Made by a program: the position numbers and the translations under genes
Notes under the pieces: model-generated
Databases searched by the model: none
The model's input: the letters and a program-made list of their open reading frames with translations, nothing else
What the model was told of the DNA's origin: nothing
Assembly: GCF_020329505.1 (NCBI RefSeq)
Contig: NZ_JAGKJJ010000001.1
Span: forward strand, 372,001-436,000
Direction: 5' to 3'
Length of the DNA: 64,000 bases
Origin: Bradyrhizobium semiaridum
Lineage (GTDB): Bacteria; Pseudomonadota; Alphaproteobacteria; Rhizobiales; Xanthobacteraceae
In this document: positions 54,820-63,299 of the stretch, piece after piece
How the letters are laid out: every line of letters starts with the position of its first letter
How positions within the stretch are numbered: position 1 is the stretch's first letter

Positions 54820-55962
54820 ATGGCGCAGCAGCAGAACCAGGAACCGCCGCTCCGCATCCTGCATGTCGTCCGCGCCCCGGTCGGCGGCATCATCCGGCAC
54901 ATCCTCGACGTCGCCAACGGCCAGATCGCGCGCGGCCATCATGTCGGCATCGTCGCCGACAGCCTCACCGGCGGCGCGCGGGCCGACGCCGCGCTCGCCG
55001 AGATCGAGCCGCGCCTTTCGCTCGGCGTGCGCCGGGTGGCGATCCGCCGCGAGCCGCGCCTTGCCGACTTCGCGGTCTGGGCGCGCATCGCGCGCCTGAT
55101 CTGGCAGCTGAAGCCCGACGTCGTGCATGGCCACGGCGCCAAGGCCGGCGCCTATGTCCGGATGCGGCGGCGCTCCAGCAAGGTGATCCGGGTTTACACG
55201 CCGCATGGCGGCTCGCTGCACTACCCGCTCGACACGCTGAAGGGCGCCTTCTACGGTCAGCTCGAGCGCACGCTGATGAACAGCACCGACCTGTTCCTGT
55301 TCGAGAGCGCGTTCGCCCGCAATACCTATCAGCGCACCGTCGGCGTGCCGACGGCCGGCGTGGTGCATTGCGTGTTCAACGGCGTCACGGCGGAGGAATT
55401 CGAGCCGGTGCCGAAGGCCGAGGACGCCACCGACGTGGTCTATGTCGGCGAGTTCAGGCACATCAAGGGCGCCGATCTCTTGATCGACGCGGTGGCGAAG
55501 CTGCGCGCCGAGGGCAAGCCGGTGACGCTGACGCTGGGCGGCGACGGCGAGGAGACCGAGCGGCTCAAGGCCCAGGTCAAGCGGCTGGCGCTCGGCGACG
55601 CCGTGCGCTTCATCGGTCACGTCAAGGCGCGCTACGGCTTCTCCAAGGGCAGCCTGCTGGTCGTACCGTCACGCGGCGATTCGATGCCCTATGTGGTGAT
55701 CGAAGCCGCCGCCGCCGGCGTTCCGATGATCGCCGCCAATGTCGGCGGCATCCCGGAGATCTTCGACAGCCACACCGACGCCCTGTTTCCGCCGAGCAAT
55801 GCCGCCGCGATGGCCGATGCGATCAAGGCCGCGCTCGACAACCCTGCGGCCACTGCCGCGCGGGCGCAAAAGCTGCGCGAGCGGATCTCGCAGCACTTCT
55901 CGCAGGGCGCGATGGTCGAGGGCGTGCTCGCCGGTTATCGCGACGCATTTGCCAAGCGTTAA
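54820..55962 (+). CDS. Glycosyltransferase family 4
   Basis: A 380-residue GT-B enzyme. The N-terminal domain starts RILHVVRAPVGGIIRHILD with the acceptor-side glycine loop, and PDVVHGHGAKAGAY and RVYTPHGGSLHYP follow. The C-terminal donor domain has VYVGEFRHIKGADLLIDAV and the EX7E-like VPSRGDSMPYVVIEAAAAGVPMIA. It transfers a sugar from a nucleotide donor during repeat-unit assembly on the cytoplasmic face. It lies three bases after the export gene and is cotranscribed. Confidence 0.93.
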   Translation: MAQQQNQEPPLRILHVVRAPVGGIIRHILDVANGQIARGHHVGIVADSLTGGARADAALAEIEPRLSLGVRRVAIRREPRLADFAVWARIARLIWQLKPDVVHGHGAKAGAYVRMRRRSSKVIRVYTPHGGSLHYPLDTLKGAFYGQLERTLMNSTDLFLFESAFARNTYQRTVGVPTAGVVHCVFNGVTAEEFEPVPKAEDATDVVYVGEFRHIKGADLLIDAVAKLRAEGKPVTLTLGGDGEETERLKAQVKRLALGDAVRFIGHVKARYGFSKGSLLVVPSRGDSMPYVVIEAAAAGVPMIAANVGGIPEIFDSHTDALFPPSNAAAMADAIKAALDNPAATAARAQKLRERISQHFSQGAMVEGVLAGYRDAFAKR

Positions 55963-56077
55963 CCATTCCTTACGCACGTAACCGTTTCTTCCGATTTGTC
56001 CCGTTAATTCACCCCCAGGGGAATTTCGCTGCTGCGCGCGGATGCCCATCTGCATGCGCAGGAATGGACGTGGACAC

Positions 56078-57619
56078 GTGGAACCGTTTAACGCACGCTC
56101 GATGCTGGATGACGCTGCGTCAGCAACGGCCGGTCATCCGCAGGTCGAACGCCGCCGGCGCCTGTCGCCGGCCGCGCTCGCCGTCACCAACCAGAAAGTC
56201 CGCGGCGCCTATTCGCCGGTCGTGATCGCCGGCGCGGTGCGGGTTGCCGATTTCGTGCTGCTCAGTCTGGTCGGCGTCGGCCTGTATCTCGGCTACGTCA
56301 AGCCGCTCTCCGGCTACTTCTCCTGGGGATACATCGCGGCGATCCTCGGCATGGCGCTTGCCGCGGTGATCTGCTTCCAGGCCGCCGACATCTACCAGGT
56401 GCAGATCTTCCGCGGCCAGCTCCGCCAGATGACGCGGATGATCTCGTCATGGACCTTCGTGTTCCTGCTGTTCATCGGCGTATCCTTCCTCGTCAAGCTC
56501 GGCGGCGAGGTGTCGCGCGTCTGGCTGTCGTCGTTCTTCTTCGTCGGCCTTGCGCTGTTGATCGCCGAACGCCTGCTGCTGCGCGCGATGGTGCGCTCCT
56601 GGGCGCATGACGGCCGGCTCGACCGCCGCACCGTGATCGTCGGTGCCGACCAGAACGGCGAGAAGCTGATCGAGGCGCTGAAGGCTGAGGACGACACCGA
56701 CATCCATGTGCTCGGCGTGTTCGACGACCGCAACGACGGCCGCGCCATGGACACCTGTGCCGGCTCGCCAAAGCTCGGCAAGGTCGACGATGTCGTCGAA
56801 TTCGCCCGCCGCACCCGCGTCGATCTCGTGCTGTTCGCGCTGCCGATCTCGGCCGAGACCCGCATCCTGGAGATGCTGAAGAAGCTGTGGGTGCTGCCGG
56901 TCGACATCCGCCTGTCGGCGCACACCAATAAGCTGCGCTTCCGTCCCCGCTCCTACTCCTATCTCGGCAAGGTGCCGACGCTCGACGTGTTCGAGGCGCC
57001 GATCACCGATTGGGACCTGGTGATGAAGTGGCTGTTCGACCGCATCGTCGGCGGCCTGATCCTGCTCGCGGCGCTGCCGGTGATGGGACTGGTGGCGCTC
57101 GCGGTCAAGCTCGACAGTCCCGGGCCGGTGCTGTTCCGCCAGAAGCGCTTCGGCTTCAACAATGAGCGCATCGACGTCTACAAGTTCCGCTCGCTGCACC
57201 ACCATCAGGCCGATCCGACCGCCTCCAAGGTCGTGACCAAGAACGACCCGCGCGTCACCCGTGTCGGCCGCTTCATCCGCAAGACCTCGCTCGACGAGCT
57301 GCCGCAGCTGTTCAACGTGGTGCTGAAGGGCAACCTGTCGCTGGTCGGTCCGCGTCCGCATGCGGTGCAGAGCAAGCTGCAGAACCGGCTGTTCGACGAG
57401 GCCGTCGACGGCTATTTCGCCCGCCACCGCGTCAAGCCCGGCATCACCGGCTGGGCCCAGGTCAACGGCTGGCGCGGCGAGGTCGACACCGACGAGAAGA
57501 TCCAGAAGCGCGTCGAGTACGATCTCTACTACATCGAGAACTGGTCGGTGCTCTTCGACCTCTACATTCTGCTCAAGACACCGTTCTCGCTGCTGACCAA
57601 GAACGAGAACGCGTACTGA
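56078..57619 (+). CDS. Undecaprenyl-phosphate sugar phosphotransferase (WcaJ/ExoY-like PHPT)
   Basis: About 513 residues. Four or five N-terminal helices and a nucleotide-binding-like CoA_binding_3 domain ([19 protein letters not shown]) precede the C-terminal phosphoglycosyltransferase domain with [55 protein letters not shown] and GPRPHAV. It starts the repeat unit by moving a hexose-1-phosphate onto undecaprenyl phosphate. The start is uncertain: a GTG at 56078 ([10 protein letters not shown]) is chosen; ATGs at 56042 and 56102 are alternatives. Confidence 0.93.
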   Translation: MEPFNARSMLDDAASATAGHPQVERRRRLSPAALAVTNQKVRGAYSPVVIAGAVRVADFVLLSLVGVGLYLGYVKPLSGYFSWGYIAAILGMALAAVICFQAADIYQVQIFRGQLRQMTRMISSWTFVFLLFIGVSFLVKLGGEVSRVWLSSFFFVGLALLIAERLLLRAMVRSWAHDGRLDRRTVIVGADQNGEKLIEALKAEDDTDIHVLGVFDDRNDGRAMDTCAGSPKLGKVDDVVEFARRTRVDLVLFALPISAETRILEMLKKLWVLPVDIRLSAHTNKLRFRPRSYSYLGKVPTLDVFEAPITDWDLVMKWLFDRIVGGLILLAALPVMGLVALAVKLDSPGPVLFRQKRFGFNNERIDVYKFRSLHHHQADPTASKVVTKNDPRVTRVGRFIRKTSLDELPQLFNVVLKGNLSLVGPRPHAVQSKLQNRLFDEAVDGYFARHRVKPGITGWAQVNGWRGEVDTDEKIQKRVEYDLYYIENWSVLFDLYILLKTPFSLLTKNENAY

Positions 57620-57630
57620 GAGCCACAACT

Positions 57631-57719
57631 GCCGTCATTGCGAGCGCAGCGAAGCAAGCCATCTCGCAGCGCTGGGATAGATGGATTGCTTCGTCGCTTC
57701 GCTCCTCGCAATGACGGGC
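57631..57719. repeat. Dispersed inverted repeat, copy 1
   Basis: Left arm 57631-57662 (GTCATTGCGAGCGCAGCGAA...) and right arm 57681-57719 are near reverse complements. A second, disrupted copy lies at 62300-62412. This element is familiar from Bradyrhizobium intergenic regions. Confidence 0.7.
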
Positions 57720-57756
57720 GCGAGTGATCTTGTTTGTAGCGTTGCGTGAGTATCCG

Positions 57757-59028
57757 ATGGCCTATGCGGCGACAGCCGGAACGACCTATCCGCCGATCAC
57801 CGCGCCGCCCGGCGTGCTGGCGCTGCAGCGCGCGCTGGTGTGGCTGGCCGGCGCCTCCGGCGCCATCGTGTTCATCGAGCCGAGCCCGTACGAACTCGTC
57901 ACGCTGACCGCCGCGGTGCTGTTCTTCGCCACCGGCCTGCGGATGCGGCTGGTCTTCATGCCGCTGCTGTTCGCGCTGATCGTGCTCAATGTCGGCTACA
58001 GCATCGGCGCCATCCCGTTCCTCGACAAGCCGGAGGTCGTGACCTGGGTGTTCACCTCCTGGTACATGGCCGTCACCGTGATCTTCTTCGCCATGGTGAT
58101 CTCGGAAGATACCGAAGCACGGCTCGACATGCTGCGCCGCGGCCTCTTGGTCGGCGCGATGATCGCCGCGCTCGCCGGCATTGCCGGTTATTTCCGCCTG
58201 GTCCCGGGCGGCTACGAACTGCTGACGCTGTATGACCGCGCCCGCGGCACCTTCAAGGATCCCAACGTGCTCGGCGCATTCCTGATCCTGCCGGCGCTGT
58301 TCGCGCTGCAGAGCGTGGTCTCCGACCGCCTCGGCAAGGCATTCCGCAATGCCGTCGCCTTCGGCATCATCTCGCTTGCGATCCTGCTGTCGTTCTCGCG
58401 CGCCGCCTGGGGCGGCCTCGTCCTGACATCGGTGTTCATGCTGGTGCTGATGGTGCTGACCAGCCGCTCGCAGGCGCAGCGCTCGCGCATCATTGTCATG
58501 GCGCTGATCGCGATGGTCCTCGCCGTCGCGCTCATCGCGGTGCTGCTCTCGATCGGCTCGGTTGCCGACATGTTCAAGCAGCGCGCGAGCTTCGACCAGA
58601 GCTACGACGAAGGACGCTTCGGCCGGTTCGGCCGCCACATCCTCGGCGCCCAGATGGCGCTGGAAATGCCGTTCGGCATCGGGCCGCTGCAATTCCACAC
58701 CTACTTCCCCGAGGACACCCACAATTCCTTCCTCAACGCCTTCATGTCGGGCGGCTGGATCTCCGGCGTCTGCTATCCGGCGCTGGTCTTCGTCAGCGTG
58801 ATCGTCGGCTTCCGCTACGTCTTCATGCGCGTGCCGTGGCAGCGCTCCTATCTCGTGGTGTTCTCGGCGTTCCTCGGCACCGTCGCCGAGAGCTTCATCA
58901 TCGACACCGACCACTGGCGGCACTTCTGGATGATGCTGGGCACGATGTGGGGCATGTATGCGGCGGCGGAGCGCTATCGCGCCATTTCGGCCGTAGCGAT
59001 CAGCGCCGAGGCGGCGGCGGCTTCTTGA
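57757..59028 (+). CDS. O-antigen ligase / polymerase-type membrane protein
   Basis: A 423-residue protein with about 11-12 membrane helices. The O-antigen ligase (Wzy_C) signature is visible: RARGTFKDPNVLGAFLILP, the SFSRAAWGG helix end, and the large periplasmic loop with FGIGPLQFHTYFPEDTHNSFLNAF, containing the conserved H-x-N-x-Phe-like core. In an exopolysaccharide locus it most likely polymerises repeat units (Wzy role). The ATG at 57757 is preferred to a GTG at 57724. Its 3' end overlaps the convergent MarR gene by 29 bases. Confidence 0.88.
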   Translation: MAYAATAGTTYPPITAPPGVLALQRALVWLAGASGAIVFIEPSPYELVTLTAAVLFFATGLRMRLVFMPLLFALIVLNVGYSIGAIPFLDKPEVVTWVFTSWYMAVTVIFFAMVISEDTEARLDMLRRGLLVGAMIAALAGIAGYFRLVPGGYELLTLYDRARGTFKDPNVLGAFLILPALFALQSVVSDRLGKAFRNAVAFGIISLAILLSFSRAAWGGLVLTSVFMLVLMVLTSRSQAQRSRIIVMALIAMVLAVALIAVLLSIGSVADMFKQRASFDQSYDEGRFGRFGRHILGAQMALEMPFGIGPLQFHTYFPEDTHNSFLNAFMSGGWISGVCYPALVFVSVIVGFRYVFMRVPWQRSYLVVFSAFLGTVAESFIIDTDHWRHFWMMLGTMWGMYAAAERYRAISAVAISAEAAAAS

Positions 59029-59524
59029 GGCTGGGGCGCTTCTCCGGCGGCATGTCGATGATCGCCTTCAGCGCCTCGGTGGCCTCGAGCACGCCCTTGT
59101 GGCCGTCATTGGCGAAGCGCAATAGCAGGCGCAGTTCGTCCTCGGTGTAGCTGCTCCACAGCTTCTGCATCGCCTGCTGCATCGGCACGTAGAACTTGCC
59201 GAGCTCCTCGGCCTTCTCCTCCACCACCGAGATGAAGACCTTGCGCCGGTCGCTCTCGTCGCGCTCGCGGCGCACGTAGCCCGCCTTCTCCAGACGGTCC
59301 ACCACCCCGGTGATCGCCCCTGTCGTGAGCCCGGTGACTTCGGCGAGACGGCCGGCGGTGACGCGCCCCTCAAGGTGCAGGATGTCCATGCATTCCATGT
59401 CGGAATTGGAGATTCCGGCCATGTTCGCAACGGCTTGGCCGTACATGACGCCCTGCGCCGACGACCGCCGCATGGCCACTTCCAGCTCCTGCATCAGCGC
59501 CGCGCGCGACTCCGTCCTTGACAA
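59000..59524 (-). CDS. MarR-family transcriptional regulator
   Basis: A 174-residue winged-helix regulator. The recognition region VTAGRLAEVTGLTTGAITGVVDRLEKAGYVRRERDESDRRKVFIS carries the MarR wing signature DxRRK. The C-terminus is proline/lysine-rich (PEKRPSLKKPPPPRR). The start is a TTG at 59524 with AAGGAA six bases upstream; an ATG at 59494 is the alternative. It is divergent from a FAD monooxygenase gene, with palindromes between them, so it probably represses that enzyme until an aromatic ligand binds (inference). Confidence 0.9.
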   Translation of the reverse strand: MSRTESRAALMQELEVAMRRSSAQGVMYGQAVANMAGISNSDMECMDILHLEGRVTAGRLAEVTGLTTGAITGVVDRLEKAGYVRRERDESDRRKVFISVVEEKAEELGKFYVPMQQAMQKLWSSYTEDELRLLLRFANDGHKGVLEATEALKAIIDMPPEKRPSLKKPPPPRR

Positions 59525-59536
59525 TGCGATTTCCTT

Positions 59537-59548
59537 ATCTTACAAGAT
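59537..59548. promoter_or_regulatory. MarR-type operator, palindrome 1
   Basis: ATCTTACAAGAT, perfect 12-base palindrome just upstream of the marR ribosome site. Confidence 0.6.
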
Positions 59549-59554
59549 TTATAT

Positions 59555-59567
59555 CTTAGTTACTAAG
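59555..59567. promoter_or_regulatory. MarR-type operator, palindrome 2
   Basis: CTTAGTTACTAAG, six-base arms around one T, centred in the 93-base gap between marR and the monooxygenase gene. Confidence 0.6.
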
Positions 59568-59617
59568 AAGATTAGCCGCTGATCTTTCCTATCCTACACC
59601 GACGCATGGAGCAAGGC

Positions 59618-60814
59618 ATGACCCGCCGTTCCCGTAAAGCTTTGATCATCGGCGCCGGCATCGCGGGTCCCGCGACCGCGATGTTTCTGACCCGCGCCGG
59701 CTTCGAGGCCGAACTCTATGAAGCCTGGCCCTACTCCACCGGGATCGGCGGCGGCCTGCAGATCGCGCCGAACGGCATGCATGTGCTGGCGGAGCTCGGC
59801 CTCGCCGACGATCTGATCCGCCGCGGCTCGATCGCGGAATCCTTCGACTTCTACTCGCAGGGCGGCAAGAAGCTCGGCTCGCTCAATCGCAACATGCAGG
59901 AGCGTTTCGGCCAGCCGGCGGTGAACATGTGCCGCGCGACGCTGTGCGAGACGCTAATCGACAAGGCCTGGTCCTCGAACGTCTCGGTGTTCTTCGAGAA
60001 GCGGCTGGTCAAGATCGAGGATCGCGGCGACCAGCCGGTGATCGCCTATTTCGCCGACGGCACCACCGCCGAGGGCGATTTCGTGATCGGTGCCGACGGC
60101 GTGCATTCGGTGGCGCGGCGGCACGTGATTCCGGACGGACCGACGCCGTTCGATACCGGGCTGCTCGGATTCGGCGGCTTCGTGCCGCGCGCGATGCTCG
60201 AGAAGCTCTCGATCGGCCAGCGGATGGAAACCACCTTCGGTCAGAGCGGCTTCTTCGGCTACGGCCTGTGCAGCCCGGATCCAAACGAGGGCGCGATGTG
60301 GTGGAGCACGCAGCCGTCGCGCGGCATGACGGCCGCGGCCTTCCGCCTGCAGGGCCAGGACGCGATCCGGCAACACTTGCGCGATTTCCACGCCGGCTGG
60401 CACGATCCGATCCCCGCGATCATCGACGCCGCCGACAATATCGTGGTCACCGACACGCTCGACGTCGCGACGCTGCCGACCTGGTCGCGCAAGCGGACGC
60501 TGCTGATCGGCGACGCCGCGCACGCCACCAGCCCGCATGCCGGCCAGGGCGTGTCGCTGGCGCTGGAAGACGCGCTGCGGCTCGGAATGCTGATGCGCGA
60601 TGGCCAGGAGCTCGGCCTGACCTTCCAGGCCTTCGAGCACGAGCGGCGCCCGCGCGCCGAGAAGATCGTCGCCCTCGCCCGCCGCAACGGCAACAGCAAG
60701 CGCGAGTTCAGCCCGGCCGGCGCATGGCTGCGCGATCACGTGATGAAGCTGATGCTGCCCCTGGCGTCGAAGGGCATGGATTTCATGTACGCGTACAATC
60801 CCCGCGCGGCGTAG
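59618..60814 (+). CDS. FAD-dependent monooxygenase (group A, aromatic hydroxylase type)
   Basis: A 398-residue flavoprotein. The dinucleotide motif GAGIAGPATAMFLTRAG is at the N-terminus, the FAD/NADPH motif reads VIGADGVHSVARR, and the ribose-contacting GD motif is LLIGDAAHATSPHAGQG. The plan is that of salicylate or 3-hydroxybenzoate hydroxylases; the substrate is unknown. The ATG at 59618 has GGAG seven bases upstream and is preferred to the ATG at 59606. Divergence from a MarR gene suggests induction by its substrate. Confidence 0.9.
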   Translation: MTRRSRKALIIGAGIAGPATAMFLTRAGFEAELYEAWPYSTGIGGGLQIAPNGMHVLAELGLADDLIRRGSIAESFDFYSQGGKKLGSLNRNMQERFGQPAVNMCRATLCETLIDKAWSSNVSVFFEKRLVKIEDRGDQPVIAYFADGTTAEGDFVIGADGVHSVARRHVIPDGPTPFDTGLLGFGGFVPRAMLEKLSIGQRMETTFGQSGFFGYGLCSPDPNEGAMWWSTQPSRGMTAAAFRLQGQDAIRQHLRDFHAGWHDPIPAIIDAADNIVVTDTLDVATLPTWSRKRTLLIGDAAHATSPHAGQGVSLALEDALRLGMLMRDGQELGLTFQAFEHERRPRAEKIVALARRNGNSKREFSPAGAWLRDHVMKLMLPLASKGMDFMYAYNPRAA

Positions 60815-60870
60815 ACCACTGCTGAGCCCGCGAAGGCCGACGATAACAGCGGATTGCCGCCACATACTCT

Positions 60871-61075
60871 GTGTCGTCCCCCGGCTCGACCGGGGGATCC
60901 AGTACGCCGCGGCCCATTGGTCGATCACAACCGTCTCTGGAATACCGGGTCGCCCGGTCCCGTCTACGCCAAGGCTTCGACCGGGCCTCCGGTCTTGGGC
61001 TCGCCGAAGCTTTAGCGGGGCGGCAAGCCGGGCGACGACAGGCATCCGTAGGCTGGGCAATGGAGCGATAGCGAC
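60871..61075. repeat. Composite dispersed repeat region
   Basis: It holds the perfect hairpin CCCCCGG-CTCGA-CCGGGGG (60878-60896), GGGTCGCCCGG, a CCGGGCGACGACAGGCAT segment and a fragment of the GGAGCGAAGCGAT-type repeat. No gene is supported between the monooxygenase and the reductase. Confidence 0.55.
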
Positions 61076-61084
61076 GTGCTCACC

Positions 61085-62263
61085 CTACGCTTCGACCGTG
61101 AACGTCAGGCCGGCATTGTCGACCAGCCGCTTGATCAGCTTGTGCTGCATCGCCGCGCCCGAGGTCCAGAATCCGGCGGCCACGTCGGGCGTGTCGCGCA
61201 GCAGGCAGATCGCGCATTCGGAGATCATCTTCGAGGTCGAGCCGTAACCGGGATCGCGGTCGCCCTTGATGCCGGCGCGGACGGCGCGGCCGTCGGACGC
61301 GATCGCAAGATACAGCAGGTCATAGCGGCCGTTCTCGCGCTCTTCCTTCGAGGGGCCCTCGCCCGGCTTCGGCGCGCCGGGTCCGGTCTTCTCGGCGTTC
61401 AGCGCCATCACCTTCTTGGCGTTGGCTTCGCCTTTCTCGCCGGGACCGGTGAGCACCATCTCGTCGTAGACGAACTCCTTGCCGTAGGGAAAGCCCATCA
61501 GCATGTTGGAGCGGTGGACGTTGCGCGTGTTGATCAGCGCCATCATGAACGGCGCGGTCCAGGATTGCAGATCCTCTTCAAAGGCCGGCTTGCTGCCGCG
61601 CGGCTGCTTTGGGCCCTCGAAGCCCGGCGTCAGCGCGAACGGGTTGTTGAGGATGGCGACAAGGCTGAGGTCCTTGGCCACGGCATCGAACGTCGCCTTG
61701 GCGCTCGCCGCGGTGCCGCCGGACAGCGTGCCGCGCATGTCGCGGACGCGGCCCTTGACGCGCGGCGCCGGCGCGCCGAACACGCGCTTCGCCTCGTCCT
61801 GCACGAAGAGGGTGCCGAGCTCGAACGGCACCGAGTCGAAGCCGCAGGAGAACACGATGCGCGCGCCGCTCGCCTTGGCGGCGGCCTCGTGCTTGTCGAT
61901 CATCTGCCGCATCCAGACCGGCTCGCCGCAGAGATCGAAATAATCGGTGCCGGTCTCGACGCAGGCCGCGACCAGCTCATTGCCATAGAGCTGATACGGC
62001 CCGACCGTCGAGATCACCGACTTGGCTTGCACGACCATCGCCTTCAGGGCGGCGGCATCGCCGGAATCCGCGACGATCAGCGGTGTATCCGACGGCGCGC
62101 CGATCGCATCGCGAACCGCGGCGAGCTTGTCCTTGCTGCGCCCGGCCATCGCCCATGTCAGCGCACGATCAGCCTTGTAATGAGCGGCGAGATACTCGGC
62201 GACGAGCTGACCGGTGAAGCCGGTGGCGCCGTAAACGATGATGTCGAATTTCGACGAAGCCAT
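61085..62263 (-). CDS. Saccharopine dehydrogenase-like NAD(P)-binding oxidoreductase
   Basis: A 392-residue protein. The N-terminal Rossmann domain has YGATGFTGQLVAEYLA (residues 10-25), then WAMAGRSKDKLAAVR and the VISTVGPYQLYGNELVAAC block that marks the saccharopine dehydrogenase / trans-acting enoyl reductase family. FSCGFDSVPFELGTL is also conserved. Known relatives include lipid enoyl reductases, and the true reaction here is unknown. The ATG at 62263 follows CAGGA. A DUF169 gene lies upstream on the same strand, separated by a disrupted repeat. Confidence 0.88.
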   Translation of the reverse strand: MASSKFDIIVYGATGFTGQLVAEYLAAHYKADRALTWAMAGRSKDKLAAVRDAIGAPSDTPLIVADSGDAAALKAMVVQAKSVISTVGPYQLYGNELVAACVETGTDYFDLCGEPVWMRQMIDKHEAAAKASGARIVFSCGFDSVPFELGTLFVQDEAKRVFGAPAPRVKGRVRDMRGTLSGGTAASAKATFDAVAKDLSLVAILNNPFALTPGFEGPKQPRGSKPAFEEDLQSWTAPFMMALINTRNVHRSNMLMGFPYGKEFVYDEMVLTGPGEKGEANAKKVMALNAEKTGPGAPKPGEGPSKEERENGRYDLLYLAIASDGRAVRAGIKGDRDPGYGSTSKMISECAICLLRDTPDVAAGFWTSGAAMQHKLIKRLVDNAGLTFTVEA

Positions 62264-62299
62264 AAATCGGGTTCCTGGAGAGCGGATACTGTTCGTTCT

Positions 62300-62412
62300 G
62301 TCATTACGAGCGAAGCGAGGCAATCCATTATCTCCAAGCGCGCAGATGGATTGCTTCGTCACTTCAGCGCAAACTTGCTGTGCAATTTTGTCGCGAGCGC
62401 CTCGCAATGACG
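62300..62412. repeat. Dispersed inverted repeat, copy 2 (disrupted)
   Basis: TCATTACGAGCGAAGCGAGG... at the left and a ...CCTCGCAATGACGG end at the right correspond to the element at 57631-57719, but the right arm is split by about 30 extra bases. Confidence 0.65.
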
Positions 62413-62422
62413 GATGGTTGGA

Positions 62423-63208
62423 CTATTTCTTCGCGTACGACACGCCCATTCCTGCGCGCACATCGGCCTGGATGCCGTAAGGCGCGATCGGATAGCGGAG
62501 GCCGTTCTTGGCGAGCTGCTTCATGCCGGCGATCGCCTTGACGAGATAGGCCGGCGGCAGCGCCATCAGCATCTCCTCGTCCGGCACGCCGCCATAGCGG
62601 CGCTCGGCGAAGCACGGCAGCGACAGGCTCGGCTCGCCGGTCTTCAGCGCCCGGCCCCACGAATCCGCGCATGCGGTTTCGCCGACAACGCCCCATTCGA
62701 ATTTCTTGTAGCCGGTATACTGCAGTCCGTTGATCAGGATGATCATCTGCCCCGGTGTCGCATAGACGAGGCAGATGTCGGGCGGATTGAGCCGGCCCGA
62801 GGTGAGCGGGCTCACCGCCATGGCCTGGTACCGGCCGTAAGGCACGACGTCGAGCGCCTCCTGGCGCTTGCGCGCGTCCTCCGCGGTGCCGTGCCAGACG
62901 CCGACATAGCTTTCGCCGGCGAGCCACTTCTCGTCCTGCGGCGCCAGCCCGATCACCGCGCGGCACTGCGCGCCGACCAGATCATCGCCGGTGATGCCGA
63001 CGGTCCAGCCGAGCCGCGAGGCCATGCTGACGATCTGGTCGGTGGTGTGCACCGCGCTGGGCCGGCGGATTTTCGGGATCGCCTCCATGTCCTCGACCCG
63101 CGCAAACATCTTGATGCCGATCACCGTGGTCTTCAGCCGCAACAGGCTGTTGAGATCGGCGACGATCGCGGCGAGATCGAACTGTTCCGGCGGTGTCTGC
63201 TGTTGCAT
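62423..63208 (-). CDS. DUF169 family protein
   Basis: A 261-residue protein of the DUF169 (COG2043) family. Typical segments are LNSLLRLKTTVIGIKMF near the start, and a cysteine-containing core (VGAQCRAVIGLA, VVGETACADSW, SLPCFAERRYGG). The conserved cysteines suggest metal or cofactor binding, but no function is established. The ATG at 63208 has GGGAG seven bases upstream. It is on the same strand as the saccharopine-dehydrogenase-like gene. Confidence 0.85.
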   Translation of the reverse strand: MQQQTPPEQFDLAAIVADLNSLLRLKTTVIGIKMFARVEDMEAIPKIRRPSAVHTTDQIVSMASRLGWTVGITGDDLVGAQCRAVIGLAPQDEKWLAGESYVGVWHGTAEDARKRQEALDVVPYGRYQAMAVSPLTSGRLNPPDICLVYATPGQMIILINGLQYTGYKKFEWGVVGETACADSWGRALKTGEPSLSLPCFAERRYGGVPDEEMLMALPPAYLVKAIAGMKQLAKNGLRYPIAPYGIQADVRAGMGVSYAKK

Positions 63209-63299
63209 GCGTGAGCTCCCGTGACCAGCGGCTCTAGCGCCGCCTGTTTGCATCGATGTTAGCCGGATTGGCCGGCGGAGGCGACCCGCGCGTCGCGCT

